A stretch of 25,920 nt of DNA from NCBI GenBank assembly GCA_035606175.1, contig DATNFW010000077.1, forward strand, positions 1 to 25,920, written 5' to 3'. Both the position numbers and the translations under genes were made by a program. How positions within the stretch are numbered: position 1 is the stretch's first letter; each line of letters starts with the position of its first letter. The notes beneath the pieces are model-generated. The model worked only from the letters and a program-made list of their open reading frames with translations. It was not told where the DNA came from and made no database searches. Positions 7,227-15,997 of this stretch are shown piece after piece. This DNA comes from JASHUC01 sp035606175 (GTDB lineage Bacteria > Pseudomonadota > Gammaproteobacteria > Steroidobacterales > Steroidobacteraceae).

Positions 7227-9374
7227 ATGTTCGCTTCGATCAGTCCCGTTCAGGGCCGCCGGGCAGCGGCCATCGCAGGCGGCTGCATGCTGCTTCTATT
7301 GGCAGGCTGCGGCGGCGGCATGAGCTACAGCGGCGGAGCAGCAAGCGCAGGCAACACGATGCCGGGAGGCGCAACGGGCAGCAGCATGCCGGCGCCCGCA
7401 GGAGACATGAGCGGCACCACGGGTGCCGCAATGGGCGCGGGAACGTGCAACGCGGCGAGCTGCGGATCGGCCCTCATTACGTTGACGGATGCGAAGGGAG
7501 ACTTCCTCAGCTACATCGTCTCGCTCACTTCTTTGCAGCTGCAAACGGCGGACGGCACGACCGTCGAGACGATTCCGGCGACCACCAAGGTCGATTTCGC
7601 CCAGCTCGTCGACCTCGCAGAGGTGCTGAGCGCCGGGCAGATTCCGGCAGCCGAATACGTCAGCGCGAAGCTGACTATCGATTACACGAACGCCGAGATC
7701 ACCGCGGACGACGGCACGGGCACTCCCGTCGAGCTGAAACCGGTCGACTCATCGGGCGCGGCGATCACCGGCCCGCTCACGGTCAACGTGCAGCTCGACA
7801 AAGCTCGCCATTTGCGAATCACCTCCGGACAGATCGGCCGGCTCGCGCTCGATTTCAATCTCGGGGTCTCCAACGTCGTAGACCTGACGGCCGACACGGT
7901 CACAGTCGCTCCGACCCTGGTTGCAAGCCTCGCTCCACCCGATGCGAAGCCGATACGCGTACGCGGCTCGCTCGGCACGGTGAGCACCGATCAGGACACA
8001 TTCGTCGTCGATGTCCTGCCGTTTCACGATGAGGATTCGACGACGGGCGTAGTGACCGTACACGTCGACGGTGCGACGACATACGAGATCGACGGCAAGG
8101 CCTATACCGGGGATGCAGGGATCGCCGCGCTGGGCGCGGCCTCCTCCGGTATCAAGATTGCGGCCTTCGGGACGCTTCAAAACGGAGTGCAGCCGACGTT
8201 CACGGCGAAGAGTATCCTCGCTGGATCCAGTCTGGAGAGCCCTCGGGAAGACCGCATATCCGGCACCGTCGTGGCACGGAATCAAATGACACTGACCGTA
8301 CGCGCGGCGACGTGGAGCGGTTCGGACGGGGACTTCGACTTTGAGCGACAGGACGCGACCGTCACCGTCGGCCCCGGTACCGCCGTAACGGAAGAGGGAC
8401 ACGCTGGAGCGTTTTCCGTTGCCGATATCTCGGTCGGCCAGCGGATCGAGGCGTCCGGTACAGCGAGCAAAGCAAGCGGAGGCTCCGTCTCTCTCGATGC
8501 CACCGCCGGTCAAGTCAGACTCGATGTGACCGCTGCCTCCGGCATCGTGACTCATCTCGCCAATGGCAGCCTGACTTTCAATCTACAGTCGCTCGGCGGA
8601 CTGCCGGCGAGCGTCTTCGATTTCCTCGGCACTGGATCGAGTGCCGCCAGCGATGCCGATCCGGCAGCCTACCTGGTCGACACAGGGGCGTTGACGCAAC
8701 CCGACTCGCTGCTCAACTCGCCCGCGCAGGTGCTCGGGTTCGTGACCGGCTTCGGTATGGCCCCACCGGACTTTGCTGCCGAAACTCTCGTCACGGCACC
8801 TTCCGTCGAGGCGGAACTGCAAATCCGCTTCGATCGATCGGGCTCTACGATGGCATTCATCGGGCTTGCGCCCGCCAGCGCTTCCCTCGTCATCGATCTG
8901 TCATCGATCGCGAACCATGGCGGTGACGATGGCGGGGACGGCAACGTCGCTCCCATCGTGCACGACGAAAGCGGCGGGAATAACGGTGGTGGGAATGACG
9001 GTGGGGGGAATGAGGGCGGCGATCATGGAAGCTCCGGCGGGAACAATGACGGCAACAATGGCAACAATGCCGGGGGCAACGGTGACGGCGACGGCCCCTT
9101 CATCGAGATCGGACCGCAGCGGATCGACGTGCGGCAGCTCGCGACACTGATCATCGTCGCGGACGGCGGGCAAAGCGCCGATCCGGTGTTCACGCTCGGT
9201 CATGCCGGGTCGAGGCTGAACTTCAACTTCAGCGTGTTCTCGGATTGCGTCGCGCAGCTCGCGAACGATCTGGCGAGCCGTTCCGCCGTGGTCGCCTTGA
9301 CCGCCTCCGGCCGTTTCGATGCGGCCTCCGGCACGTTCACGGCAACTCACATTGCCGTACTTCTGACCGACTGA
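7227..9374 (+). CDS. DUF4382 domain lipoprotein with Gly/Asn/Asp-rich segment
   Basis: A 715-aa lipoprotein. The ATG at 7227 is chosen over an open start at 7155 because GGAGG lies 8 bases upstream and the resulting N-terminus is a lipoprotein signal: basic RR, a hydrophobic run, then lipobox LLAGC with Cys28. After a Gly/Ser/Met-rich linker, residues ~80-230 carry a DUF4382 domain ('GSALITLTDAKGDFLSYIV', 'KVDFAQLVDLAEVLSAGQIPAAEYVSAKLTIDY', given here as anchor motifs). Next come beta modules beginning 'VRGSLGTVSTDQDTFVVDV' and 'ISGTVVARNQMTLTVRAAT', which look like DUF5666-type repeats. Residues ~565-625 are Gly/Asn/Asp-rich low complexity. It is probably an outer-membrane or periplasmic lipoprotein; no enzymatic motif is seen. 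It ends at a strong hairpin facing a convergent gene. Confidence 0.88.
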   Translation: MFASISPVQGRRAAAIAGGCMLLLLAGCGGGMSYSGGAASAGNTMPGGATGSSMPAPAGDMSGTTGAAMGAGTCNAASCGSALITLTDAKGDFLSYIVSLTSLQLQTADGTTVETIPATTKVDFAQLVDLAEVLSAGQIPAAEYVSAKLTIDYTNAEITADDGTGTPVELKPVDSSGAAITGPLTVNVQLDKARHLRITSGQIGRLALDFNLGVSNVVDLTADTVTVAPTLVASLAPPDAKPIRVRGSLGTVSTDQDTFVVDVLPFHDEDSTTGVVTVHVDGATTYEIDGKAYTGDAGIAALGAASSGIKIAAFGTLQNGVQPTFTAKSILAGSSLESPREDRISGTVVARNQMTLTVRAATWSGSDGDFDFERQDATVTVGPGTAVTEEGHAGAFSVADISVGQRIEASGTASKASGGSVSLDATAGQVRLDVTAASGIVTHLANGSLTFNLQSLGGLPASVFDFLGTGSSAASDADPAAYLVDTGALTQPDSLLNSPAQVLGFVTGFGMAPPDFAAETLVTAPSVEAELQIRFDRSGSTMAFIGLAPASASLVIDLSSIANHGGDDGGDGNVAPIVHDESGGNNGGGNDGGGNEGGDHGSSGGNNDGNNGNNAGGNGDGDGPFIEIGPQRIDVRQLATLIIVADGGQSADPVFTLGHAGSRLNFNFSVFSDCVAQLANDLASRSAVVALTASGRFDAASGTFTATHIAVLLTD

Positions 9375-9391
9375 CTCCGAGCCCTAAAGTC

Positions 9392-9432
9392 GATGCCGGG
9401 TGGAGTCCCCCTCAAACGCTCCGCCCGGCATC
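9392..9432. terminator. Long hairpin shared by convergent genes
   Basis: A 14-bp stem (GATGCCGGGTGGAG with CTCCGCCCGGCATC, one G-T wobble) closes a 13-base loop. It lies between the DUF4382 stop and the 3' end of the methyltransferase gene, overlapping the latter's last codons. Its symmetry would let it act for both transcripts. There is no U-run on either side. Confidence 0.6.
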
Positions 9433-10212
9433 ACCTCCGACCCCAGGGCGCGTCGCCGCGCCCTGGGCCACCGGAGTGCGAAATCCGCCGCGAAGCTTGG
9501 GGATGAGCATGCCGACGCGCTGACGATAGCTCTCGTAGCGTTCGCCGAATTGCGCGATCAGATCGCGCTCCTCGAACCAGATCCCGACGAGGATATAGCC
9601 GGTGCTGAGCGCGGCGAACAACAAATGGCCGACGCTCATGTGCGGCGCTGCCCAGAACGCGAGAATGAAGCCCGCATAGATCGGATGGCGCAGCCAACGA
9701 TAGAAGAACGGCGTCGCGAAGTTCGAATGCTCGTGCGGTGCGCGGCCAAACAGCCGCCCGAATCCCTGGCTCAGCCCGAAGAGCTGCCAGTGACTGATTA
9801 GGAACGTGCTGATGAGCAGTATTCCCCACCCGCCCCAGGAGATCGCGCGGATGACGGCAGCGGCGGTCGGCTGATCCACCGACCACACGAGCCGCGGCAA
9901 GGGTTGCCATTGCCAGCAGATGAGCGCGAGGGCAGCCGTCGCGAACAGCACGTACGTACTGCGCTCGGCGGCCTCGGGAACGATACGGGTCCACACCCGC
10001 TTGAAGGCGGGCCGCGCCATGATGGAGTGCTGCAGCGCGAAAATGCCGAGCAACACCGCATCGATCACAATGGCCGTGGGCACACCCCCGGCGGGCCCCG
10101 AGTCGATCGTCTTCGGGACCAGCACACCCTCGACGAATCCGATCGCGTACAGGAATGTGCCGAGGAACAGGACGTAAACGACGGTGCTGTAGAGCGCCAG
10201 TATCGCCGCCAT
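9412..10212 (-). CDS. mddA: MddA/NnrU-type integral membrane methyltransferase
   Basis: A 266-aa membrane protein with about six hydrophobic helices. The ATG at 10212 has AGGAG 6 bases upstream. The sequence 'LLGIFALQHSIMARPAFKRVWTRIVPEAAERSTYVL' (outline) followed by 'FYRWLRHPIYAGFILAFWA' and 'EERDLIAQFGERYESYRQRVGMLIPK' is typical of the NnrU/isoprenylcysteine-methyltransferase-like group. The RHP-Y and EE-DL-FG-Y-Y motifs form the S-adenosylmethionine-binding C-terminal part. The N-terminal pattern resembles methanethiol S-methyltransferase MddA, which converts methanethiol to dimethyl sulfide. The superfamily call is firm; the MddA assignment is from recall of the family pattern and is less certain. 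No methionine-gamma-lyase gene is visible nearby. Confidence 0.75.
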   Translation of the reverse strand: MAAILALYSTVVYVLFLGTFLYAIGFVEGVLVPKTIDSGPAGGVPTAIVIDAVLLGIFALQHSIMARPAFKRVWTRIVPEAAERSTYVLFATAALALICWQWQPLPRLVWSVDQPTAAAVIRAISWGGWGILLISTFLISHWQLFGLSQGFGRLFGRAPHEHSNFATPFFYRWLRHPIYAGFILAFWAAPHMSVGHLLFAALSTGYILVGIWFEERDLIAQFGERYESYRQRVGMLIPKLRGGFRTPVAQGAATRPGVGGDAGRSV

Positions 10213-10368
10213 GACGAGCTCCTGAGTCGTGAAAACTACTCAACGATATCGTAAGCGGTATATTAAAAGCGACATCTCGGCCTCACACGGCGACGCGCAC
10301 GGATTGTGCGCTGCGGGAATTTTCGGCATTCTGAGTGCGGATCCGAGCTGACTCGAGCGGCGAGGGGG
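10213..10368. promoter_or_regulatory. Divergent promoter region with ACGATATCGT palindrome
   Basis: An AT-rich island at about 10225-10275 stands out from its GC-rich surroundings, between the methyltransferase and the sigma factor. It contains the perfect 10-bp palindrome ACGATATCGT (10243-10252) and TATATTAAAA nearby. Promoters for both directions probably lie here, but exact boxes are not assigned. Confidence 0.4.
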
Positions 10369-10929
10369 ATGGTGGACGACAAGCCGGGTGGGGAGACCGT
10401 GGCGAACCGGGGAGCCGAAACCCGAGATGAGAGAGCACTCTTTGCTGCCCTGTACGAGGAGCTCCGCCGGCTGGCCGATCGGGAGCTGAGACGCCATCCG
10501 GGTGCGTCCGTAAGTCCGACCACGCTCGTGCACGAGGCCTACGTGAACATGGCCGGCCGAGAGGGAACGGCATTCGACGATCGGGGTAGATTTCTCGGGT
10601 ACGCTGCACGGGCAATGCGCGGGCTGCTCATCGATTTCGCGCGGCGGCAGCGAGCGTTGAAACGGGGCGCGGGATTTGAGATCACCCAGCTCGACACGCG
10701 AGTGGGAGAGGAGACGGCCGACGGTGCGGAGCTCGAGCGTCTGGCCGATGCGCTCGATGAGCTCGCGACCCTCGAACCACGCCTCGCAGAGGTCGTCGAT
10801 CTCAAATACTTCTGCGGGTTCTCCTTCGTCGACATCGCGCGGCTGCGCGGAACGTCAGAGCGTACGGTGCAGCGCGACTGGGAGAAGGCGCGCCTCGTGT
10901 TGTTTCGCCGTTTCCAGCCGGAAGGCTGA
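10369..10929 (+). CDS. ECF sigma factor, ECF43-like (kinase-linked type)
   Basis: A 186-aa RNA polymerase sigma factor. Region 2 runs from 'LFAALYEELRRLADRELRRH' through 'TTLVHEAYVNMAG' to 'DDRGRFLGYAARAMRGLLIDFARRQRALKRG'. Region 4 is 'ELATLEPRLAEVVDLKYFCGFSFVDIARLRGTSERTVQRDWEKARLVLFRR' in outline, with a clear helix-turn-helix near residues 150-175. This is the TIGR02999 'Sig-70_X6' pattern. The usual acidic DAED motif before the VQE/LVHE helix is absent and replaced by SPTTL (residues 49-53), as in ECF43 sigmas that need threonine phosphorylation by a partner kinase (Xanthomonas EcfK/PknS, Vibrio EcfP/PknT). A transmembrane kinase starts 12 bases downstream. The start at 10369 has a purine-rich GAGGGGG just upstream; a GTG at 10306 is an alternative. 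No anti-sigma gene is present. Confidence 0.9.
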   Translation: MVDDKPGGETVANRGAETRDERALFAALYEELRRLADRELRRHPGASVSPTTLVHEAYVNMAGREGTAFDDRGRFLGYAARAMRGLLIDFARRQRALKRGAGFEITQLDTRVGEETADGAELERLADALDELATLEPRLAEVVDLKYFCGFSFVDIARLRGTSERTVQRDWEKARLVLFRRFQPEG

Positions 10930-10941
10930 GGCTGCATCGCG

Positions 10942-13692
10942 ATGAGCGGCCCGACGGATGAGCAGGATCAGCAGGGCATCGACCCGGCGCGCTGGCAGCA
11001 TCTGAGCCGTCATCTCGATCACGTCCTCGAGCTTCCCGAGATCGAATGGTCCGCGTACATCGCCGCACTCGAGCGCGACGATCCACTCACGGCGACCGAT
11101 CTCAGCCGGCTGCTCGGTGGCAGACGCAATCGCCGATTCGCTGAGTTCCTCGCGGCGGGCTCGCCGCTCGCTGCGTCCGAGCTTGCCGCTCCTGCCCTCA
11201 CCGGACGCCGAATCGGACCGTACGTCATCGAGTCGGAAATCGGGCGGGGAGGAATGGGAAGCGTCTGGAAGGCGCGGCGCGCCGATGGACGCTTCGAAGG
11301 GCACGTCGCGATCAAGCTGCTGCACTTATCTTGGCTCGGGCGTATCGGGGAGCAGCGCTTCCAGCTCGAGGGCAGGCTCCTCGGTCGCCTCGATCATCCG
11401 AACATTGCGCGGCTGATCGATGCAGGCGTGCTCGAGGGAGGGCAGCCCTATCTGGTGCTCGAGTACGTCGAAGGCGAGCCGATCGACCGCTACTGCGAGC
11501 TGTCGTCGCTCAGTGCCGAAGCGCGCGTCGAGCTGATCCTGCACGCGCTCGCCGCGGTCGCCCACGCGCACCGCCACCTGATCGTGCATCGAGATCTGAA
11601 ACCCTCGAACGTGCTCGTCACACCCGATGGAACCGTGAAGCTGCTCGATTTCGGGATCGCGAAGCTGCTCGATGTCGGTGCACAGGTCGCACCCACGCAG
11701 ACTCTGATGCAAGGGCTGACCCCTCAGTACGCGGCTCCCGAGCAGTTGCTCGGACAGACGGTCACGACGGCAACCGACGTCTACGCCCTCGGAGTGATGC
11801 TTTACGTGCTGCTCGCAGGCCAGCATCCCTTCGAATCTGCTGCATGCGCCGCAGCGCAAGGCGCAACCGCAGAGCTGATGAAGGCGGTACTCGAGCAAAC
11901 CGCGCCGCGCGCCTCGGCGGTCGCTGCAGGCTCGCCGGCGAGCCGGCGCGGCCTGCGCGGCGATCTCGACAACATACTCGCCAAGGCGCTCGAGAAAGAG
12001 CCCGCCGACCGGTACGGAAGCGTCGGCGCGTTCGCGGACGATCTCAAACGCTGGCTGTCACACGAGCCCGTGCTCGCGCGGCCGTTCACCGCCGCCTACC
12101 GGGTTCGCAAATTCGTGCGCCGGCATCGCGCCGGGGTCACCGTCGCGGTCGCGATCGCGGCAGCGCTGATCGGCACGACCGTGTTCGCGTATTTGCAAAT
12201 GGTGAACGCCCGGGCGGAGCGCGATCATGCCCTGCTCGAGGCGCAGCGGGCCCAGGCGCAGGCGGATCTCACCGAATTCGTAATCGGCGACAGTTTGAGC
12301 AGCATTCCGGGCGACACCGTGCGAGCGCGCCTCGACCGCGCGCGCGAGTTCATTGCGAGCCGCTACCGGCAGTCACCCCTGCTCGCAGCCCAACTCCTCA
12401 TCGACGTCTCCGGACGGTATATCGACATTGGCCAGGACCGCACCGCCGCGCAGGTGATGCTCGATGTAGAGGCGATCAATCGCAGAGTGCGAGACCCGGA
12501 TCTCACGGCCATGATCGGATGCATTCGCACAGAGGACCTGGCGCTCGCGCACAATCTTCCGGATGCGAAGCGGCACCTTGCGCTGGGACTCGCTAGCATG
12601 AACAGCATGCGGATCGTGCGGCCCCAGACAGTGGCGGAGTGCGCCGACGCCGCATCGCTCGTACTGCAAGCGGACGGCGATTATTCGCAGGCGGTCACGC
12701 GCCTTGCGGATGCGCGTCGTCGGCTGCTGGAGGCGGGCATGTACGGAGCCTCCCGCTACACGAGTACGACCAACAATCTCGGTCGAGCCATGGTCCTGGA
12801 GGGGGATTTCCGCAGCGCATGGGTTCTGCTGCGCGACCTGCTTGCGCTCATGCGCCAGATGGGACGCAACGACACCGCCAACTGGTGGCCGATGCTCGGC
12901 AATGCCTGCCGCGCACTGATCGGCGGTGGCGACCCACGGCACGCAGTGCAGCTCGTCGAGCAGTCGGTGACCGAAGCTCGCCGGGAAAATCCCACGTTCG
13001 AGCCGCCCTACATGGTCGCCGGCTGCCAGGCCGCCGCGCAAGTGCTAGCCGGTGATGCACGAGCAGCCGATGCGGACTTGATGCGGGCGATGCGCGCGGC
13101 CGGGGCGGCCGGGGCGCTCGCCGCCTCGAAATTCTACCCGTCGCTGAGCGTGCGCTCGGCCATCGAGCGCGGAGATCTCGATGCAGCCGACTCCCGCTGG
13201 GCGGAACTGCAACCGGATGAGGATCATGCGCTCGCAACGGGTGAGCGAGGGTCCGAGGCCGTTCGCGTTCTCCTCACTCATGCTCGGCTCGATCTGGCAC
13301 ATGGCCGCATCGGAGACGCCTCGGAGCTCCTCGGCACCGCCTCGCGCCTGATTGCCGCACGCCATCAGCCGATCAACCCGGATGCCTTTGATACGGCCGC
13401 CCTCCTCGCTCAGGCAGCTCTGCGGGCCGGCGATTCCGCAGGGGCCGAGCGGCACGCGACGGATGCGGCTCGTTTCGCAGAGGTCGCCTCCGTCGATGCC
13501 ACATCCTCGGCACTGCTCGGGGAGGCGCTCCTCTTGAAGGCGCGCTCCGAGCGTGCACTCGGCAATCAGTCCCAGGCGGTTGAGACCGCGCGAGAGTCTC
13601 TGCGGCATCTTGAGAGCACGCTTCTTCCGGGCAACGAGCTCATCGAGTCGGCTCGAGATCTCATCGCGGGCACATCATCTAGAGCGAATTGA
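10942..13692 (+). CDS. Transmembrane PknB-type Ser/Thr protein kinase with helical repeat sensor domain
   Basis: A 916-aa protein. Residues ~93-375 are a complete Hanks-type kinase: glycine loop GRGGMG (101-106), ATP lysine K125 in VAIK, catalytic HRDLKPSNV (216-224), DFG (236-238), a Thr-rich activation loop (PTQTLMQGLTPQY) and APE (265-267). All catalytic residues are present. One membrane helix lies at ~397-419 (VTVAVAIAAALIGTTVFAYLQ), followed by a short coiled coil. A ~480-residue Ala-rich helical region then probably forms TPR-like repeats in the periplasm, where it could sense a signal. An N-terminal ~90-residue segment precedes the kinase. It is cotranscribed with the ECF sigma gene 12 bases upstream and very likely phosphorylates it. 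Its 3' end overlaps the convergent cytochrome gene by 14 bases. Confidence 0.93.
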   Translation: MSGPTDEQDQQGIDPARWQHLSRHLDHVLELPEIEWSAYIAALERDDPLTATDLSRLLGGRRNRRFAEFLAAGSPLAASELAAPALTGRRIGPYVIESEIGRGGMGSVWKARRADGRFEGHVAIKLLHLSWLGRIGEQRFQLEGRLLGRLDHPNIARLIDAGVLEGGQPYLVLEYVEGEPIDRYCELSSLSAEARVELILHALAAVAHAHRHLIVHRDLKPSNVLVTPDGTVKLLDFGIAKLLDVGAQVAPTQTLMQGLTPQYAAPEQLLGQTVTTATDVYALGVMLYVLLAGQHPFESAACAAAQGATAELMKAVLEQTAPRASAVAAGSPASRRGLRGDLDNILAKALEKEPADRYGSVGAFADDLKRWLSHEPVLARPFTAAYRVRKFVRRHRAGVTVAVAIAAALIGTTVFAYLQMVNARAERDHALLEAQRAQAQADLTEFVIGDSLSSIPGDTVRARLDRAREFIASRYRQSPLLAAQLLIDVSGRYIDIGQDRTAAQVMLDVEAINRRVRDPDLTAMIGCIRTEDLALAHNLPDAKRHLALGLASMNSMRIVRPQTVAECADAASLVLQADGDYSQAVTRLADARRRLLEAGMYGASRYTSTTNNLGRAMVLEGDFRSAWVLLRDLLALMRQMGRNDTANWWPMLGNACRALIGGGDPRHAVQLVEQSVTEARRENPTFEPPYMVAGCQAAAQVLAGDARAADADLMRAMRAAGAAGALAASKFYPSLSVRSAIERGDLDAADSRWAELQPDEDHALATGERGSEAVRVLLTHARLDLAHGRIGDASELLGTASRLIAARHQPINPDAFDTAALLAQAALRAGDSAGAERHATDAARFAEVASVDATSSALLGEALLLKARSERALGNQSQAVETARESLRHLESTLLPGNELIESARDLIAGTSSRAN

Positions 13693-15181
13693 GAAAAGCG
13701 ACGAGGTCCTCCTTCTGCTCCTCCGTGAGCCCCATCTGGAACCGCACGTTGTAGAAGTTCACCACCTCGCGCAAACTCGATGCCGCGCCGTTGTGGAAAT
13801 AAGGTGCTCGGGCTGCGAGCCCGCGCAGATTCGGTCCCTTCACGCGGTTGAAATCGCTGCAGTGTCCCGTAATCAGAGCGCGACCCGGATCGGTCGTGTA
13901 GAACGATGCCGTCTGCCCCGGATTGAAGGGGTCGGGGCAGCCCGAAATCAGGAAAACGGGCAGCTCCGGCATCGAGAGCTCGCTTACGGCCGCGGCCACG
14001 ATCGGGTCCGACTCGAACGACGGGTTCGATGTGTGGTTCGTCCCGATGTCGAGGGGCACCGGCAGAGAGTGACCCCCGACATTCGGCGCATCATGGCATG
14101 TGGTGCAGGTGCCTTTGAGCGCGGCGGGCTTGCCGAGAGCCGCATTGTCGTTGATGCCTCGCACGCCCGCGATCGTGAGCGGGGCGCTATTGAAGAGCTC
14201 CTCACCCGCTGCAATCTGCGCTCGAGCGGCTGGGACGCCTCGCTGCAGCGCAATGGGCGCCGGCGAGCCGCGGGTCGGCCGATCCCACGGCGCGAACAGT
14301 TTCATCGCTGAAGGGTCGAACGCCAGCCCTTGCGGGTCCTGCCCGAATGAGTCGTTGATCCCCGGGTAGTAGCGCTGAATCGAGAGCTTCCAGGGGCCGC
14401 CGGAGGCGCCGCCCGCATCCAGTGCGCCCGCATGATCGTCCCAGAGCTGAGCCGTGTACAAGCTGCTCTCGAAATCCACGATGGCATCGAGCTGGGCTTG
14501 CGTCGGCGGCTCGGCTGCCTGGGCATGGCCCAGAGTCGCATCGAGCGCCTGTTGGGTGAGGTCCGTCCGGAGACTTTGCGCGAAATTCGATTCGCTCGTG
14601 AGCGGTGCGACGGTCTCGCGCGCGTCCCACATCACCGCGCTCAGAAATGTCAGATTCGTAGCCGGCGCCGGCCGGCGATAGACTGATGCTGTGAGCACGT
14701 GCGTCTGCGGATCGAGACGCAGTGCGCAGCCGTACGGATCGCTCACGACGGAAATCGAGAATTGCGCATTCGCCGGGACCGGAAGCGAAATGCGCAGCAG
14801 TCCATTCTGGAGGATCAGACTGTGTCCAGCCTGATCGGCTCTCGCCACGTCGTCGCAGTTCGCGCCGTCGAGCGGCGTGAAGAGTGGGTCGGCTCCGTGA
14901 GTCTTCTCGAACAGGGCGCGCGCATGCGCTGGCGTGAACGTCATCGCCTCTGCGGGAATATGGCAGGTCGAGCAGCTGCGGCCATTGGTGCCGAGGCTTT
15001 GAAAGAATGGACCGGAGCGGTCGATCGGGCCCTGCGTGCTCCACGTGCCGAGCCAGCCGGTCGAATCGCGCGATAGCGTGAGCGGCGAGCCGTGTCCGTG
15101 CGGAGCGGCAAATGCGGCAGCAGCCGCAGTGAGCCCGAAGGATGCCAGCGATGCGGCAAATAGGAATGTCTTTTGACCCAA
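13679..15181 (-). CDS. Di-haem cytochrome c peroxidase/MauG-like periplasmic protein
   Basis: About 500 aa. Two c-type haem sites are visible: CSTCH (residues ~70-74 from the chosen start) and CTTCH (~359-363). The C-terminus 'GPNLRGLAARAPYFHNGAASSLREVVNFYN' is the hallmark of the cytochrome c peroxidase/MauG superfamily, where the Met/His near 'PYFHNG' acts as distal or axial ligand. Typical bacterial peroxidases are ~320-350 aa; this is longer, with extra sequence between the haems. I chose the TTG at 15181 because GGGAGGG lies 7 bases upstream and it yields a compact signal peptide (GQKTFLFAASLASFGLTAAA). In-frame ATGs at 15205 and 15220 lack ribosome sites. It acts in the periplasm, probably oxidising a small molecule or protein; the substrate is unknown. 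It diverges from the ADC-like gene. Confidence 0.88.
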   Translation of the reverse strand: MGQKTFLFAASLASFGLTAAAAAFAAPHGHGSPLTLSRDSTGWLGTWSTQGPIDRSGPFFQSLGTNGRSCSTCHIPAEAMTFTPAHARALFEKTHGADPLFTPLDGANCDDVARADQAGHSLILQNGLLRISLPVPANAQFSISVVSDPYGCALRLDPQTHVLTASVYRRPAPATNLTFLSAVMWDARETVAPLTSESNFAQSLRTDLTQQALDATLGHAQAAEPPTQAQLDAIVDFESSLYTAQLWDDHAGALDAGGASGGPWKLSIQRYYPGINDSFGQDPQGLAFDPSAMKLFAPWDRPTRGSPAPIALQRGVPAARAQIAAGEELFNSAPLTIAGVRGINDNAALGKPAALKGTCTTCHDAPNVGGHSLPVPLDIGTNHTSNPSFESDPIVAAAVSELSMPELPVFLISGCPDPFNPGQTASFYTTDPGRALITGHCSDFNRVKGPNLRGLAARAPYFHNGAASSLREVVNFYNVRFQMGLTEEQKEDLVAFLNSL

Positions 15182-15317
15182 GTGCGGACCCTCCCTGTTG
15201 TTCATCGAGGAGTCTCGCATTCACAGATCGCATTCGCCACGCAAAACCCGACACTGCGGCCGCGCGATGGCCGGAGCCGAACGCATCCGGCCCCGGCCGC
15301 TGAGGCGTACTCGCGTT

Positions 15318-15968
15318 ATGGAAAGATGGAGTTCCGAGCGCTATCCGCCCGCGCCCTGGCGGCTGCAGGGCACCTCGGTCCAGGCGCTCCGCCTCATCGA
15401 TTCGAGCGCTGCACGCGGCCTCGTTCCGCACGGCCTGCGAGTCGTGAGCGTGTGGCCCCGCAAGACGCTTGCGGTGTTGTACTGCGCGAGCTATGAGCCG
15501 CCTTCGGTGCTGCGCTATCGCGAGCTCGTGTTTGCGCCGGCACTCGTTGCGGCTGGCGGCCGCGTCGGCTTCTGGATCTCGCATATTTATGTCGATGACC
15601 CCGTTTCGCTCGCGGGCGGCCGCAGCATATGGGGGTTGCCGAAGGCGCTCGCCACCTTCGAGTGGCAGCCGCAGCAGCGGGAGGTCGCCGTGCACTCCGA
15701 AGGGCAGGCGCTCTGTCGCATTCGCTGGGGCTCCGGGCAACTCTCGGGACGAGGCGGACTCTCTGTGCCCATTCCGCTCTACCTGCCCGTCATCAGCCGC
15801 AGCGCTGCAGGGTTTCAATTTTTCAGCGGACGAGGCAGTCTTTCGGTAGCGCGGCTCAGCGGCGAGATCGTCATCGAGCCCGGCAGTCCGCTTGCCGGGC
15901 TGGCGCTCGAGGAATCGCACACGCTGATTGCCGGGCGAAGCCTGCGGCTGCGAGTCGATGCACCGTAG
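15318..15968 (+). CDS. Acetoacetate decarboxylase-like (ADC fold) protein
   Basis: A 216-aa protein. The start at 15318 is chosen over open upstream starts because the protein then begins 'MERWSSERYPPAPWRLQGTS', typical for this group. Family motifs are 'VFAPALVAAGGRVGFWISHIYVDDP' (outline) and 'GGRSIWGLPKALATFEW'. In clostridial acetoacetate decarboxylase the active-site peptide reads YPKKL, the first Lys forming the Schiff base. Here LPK keeps that Lys (K109), but the second Lys is Ala. The fold is therefore clear, while true acetoacetate decarboxylation is doubtful; ADC-superfamily members include hydratase- and aldolase-like enzymes. The stop is 29 bases before a MaoC-family gene, suggesting a two-gene operon. 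Confidence 0.82.
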   Translation: MERWSSERYPPAPWRLQGTSVQALRLIDSSAARGLVPHGLRVVSVWPRKTLAVLYCASYEPPSVLRYRELVFAPALVAAGGRVGFWISHIYVDDPVSLAGGRSIWGLPKALATFEWQPQQREVAVHSEGQALCRIRWGSGQLSGRGGLSVPIPLYLPVISRSAAGFQFFSGRGSLSVARLSGEIVIEPGSPLAGLALEESHTLIAGRSLRLRVDAP

Positions 15969-15997
15969 CGATTCATTGCGCCGCACCTGGAGCCCTC

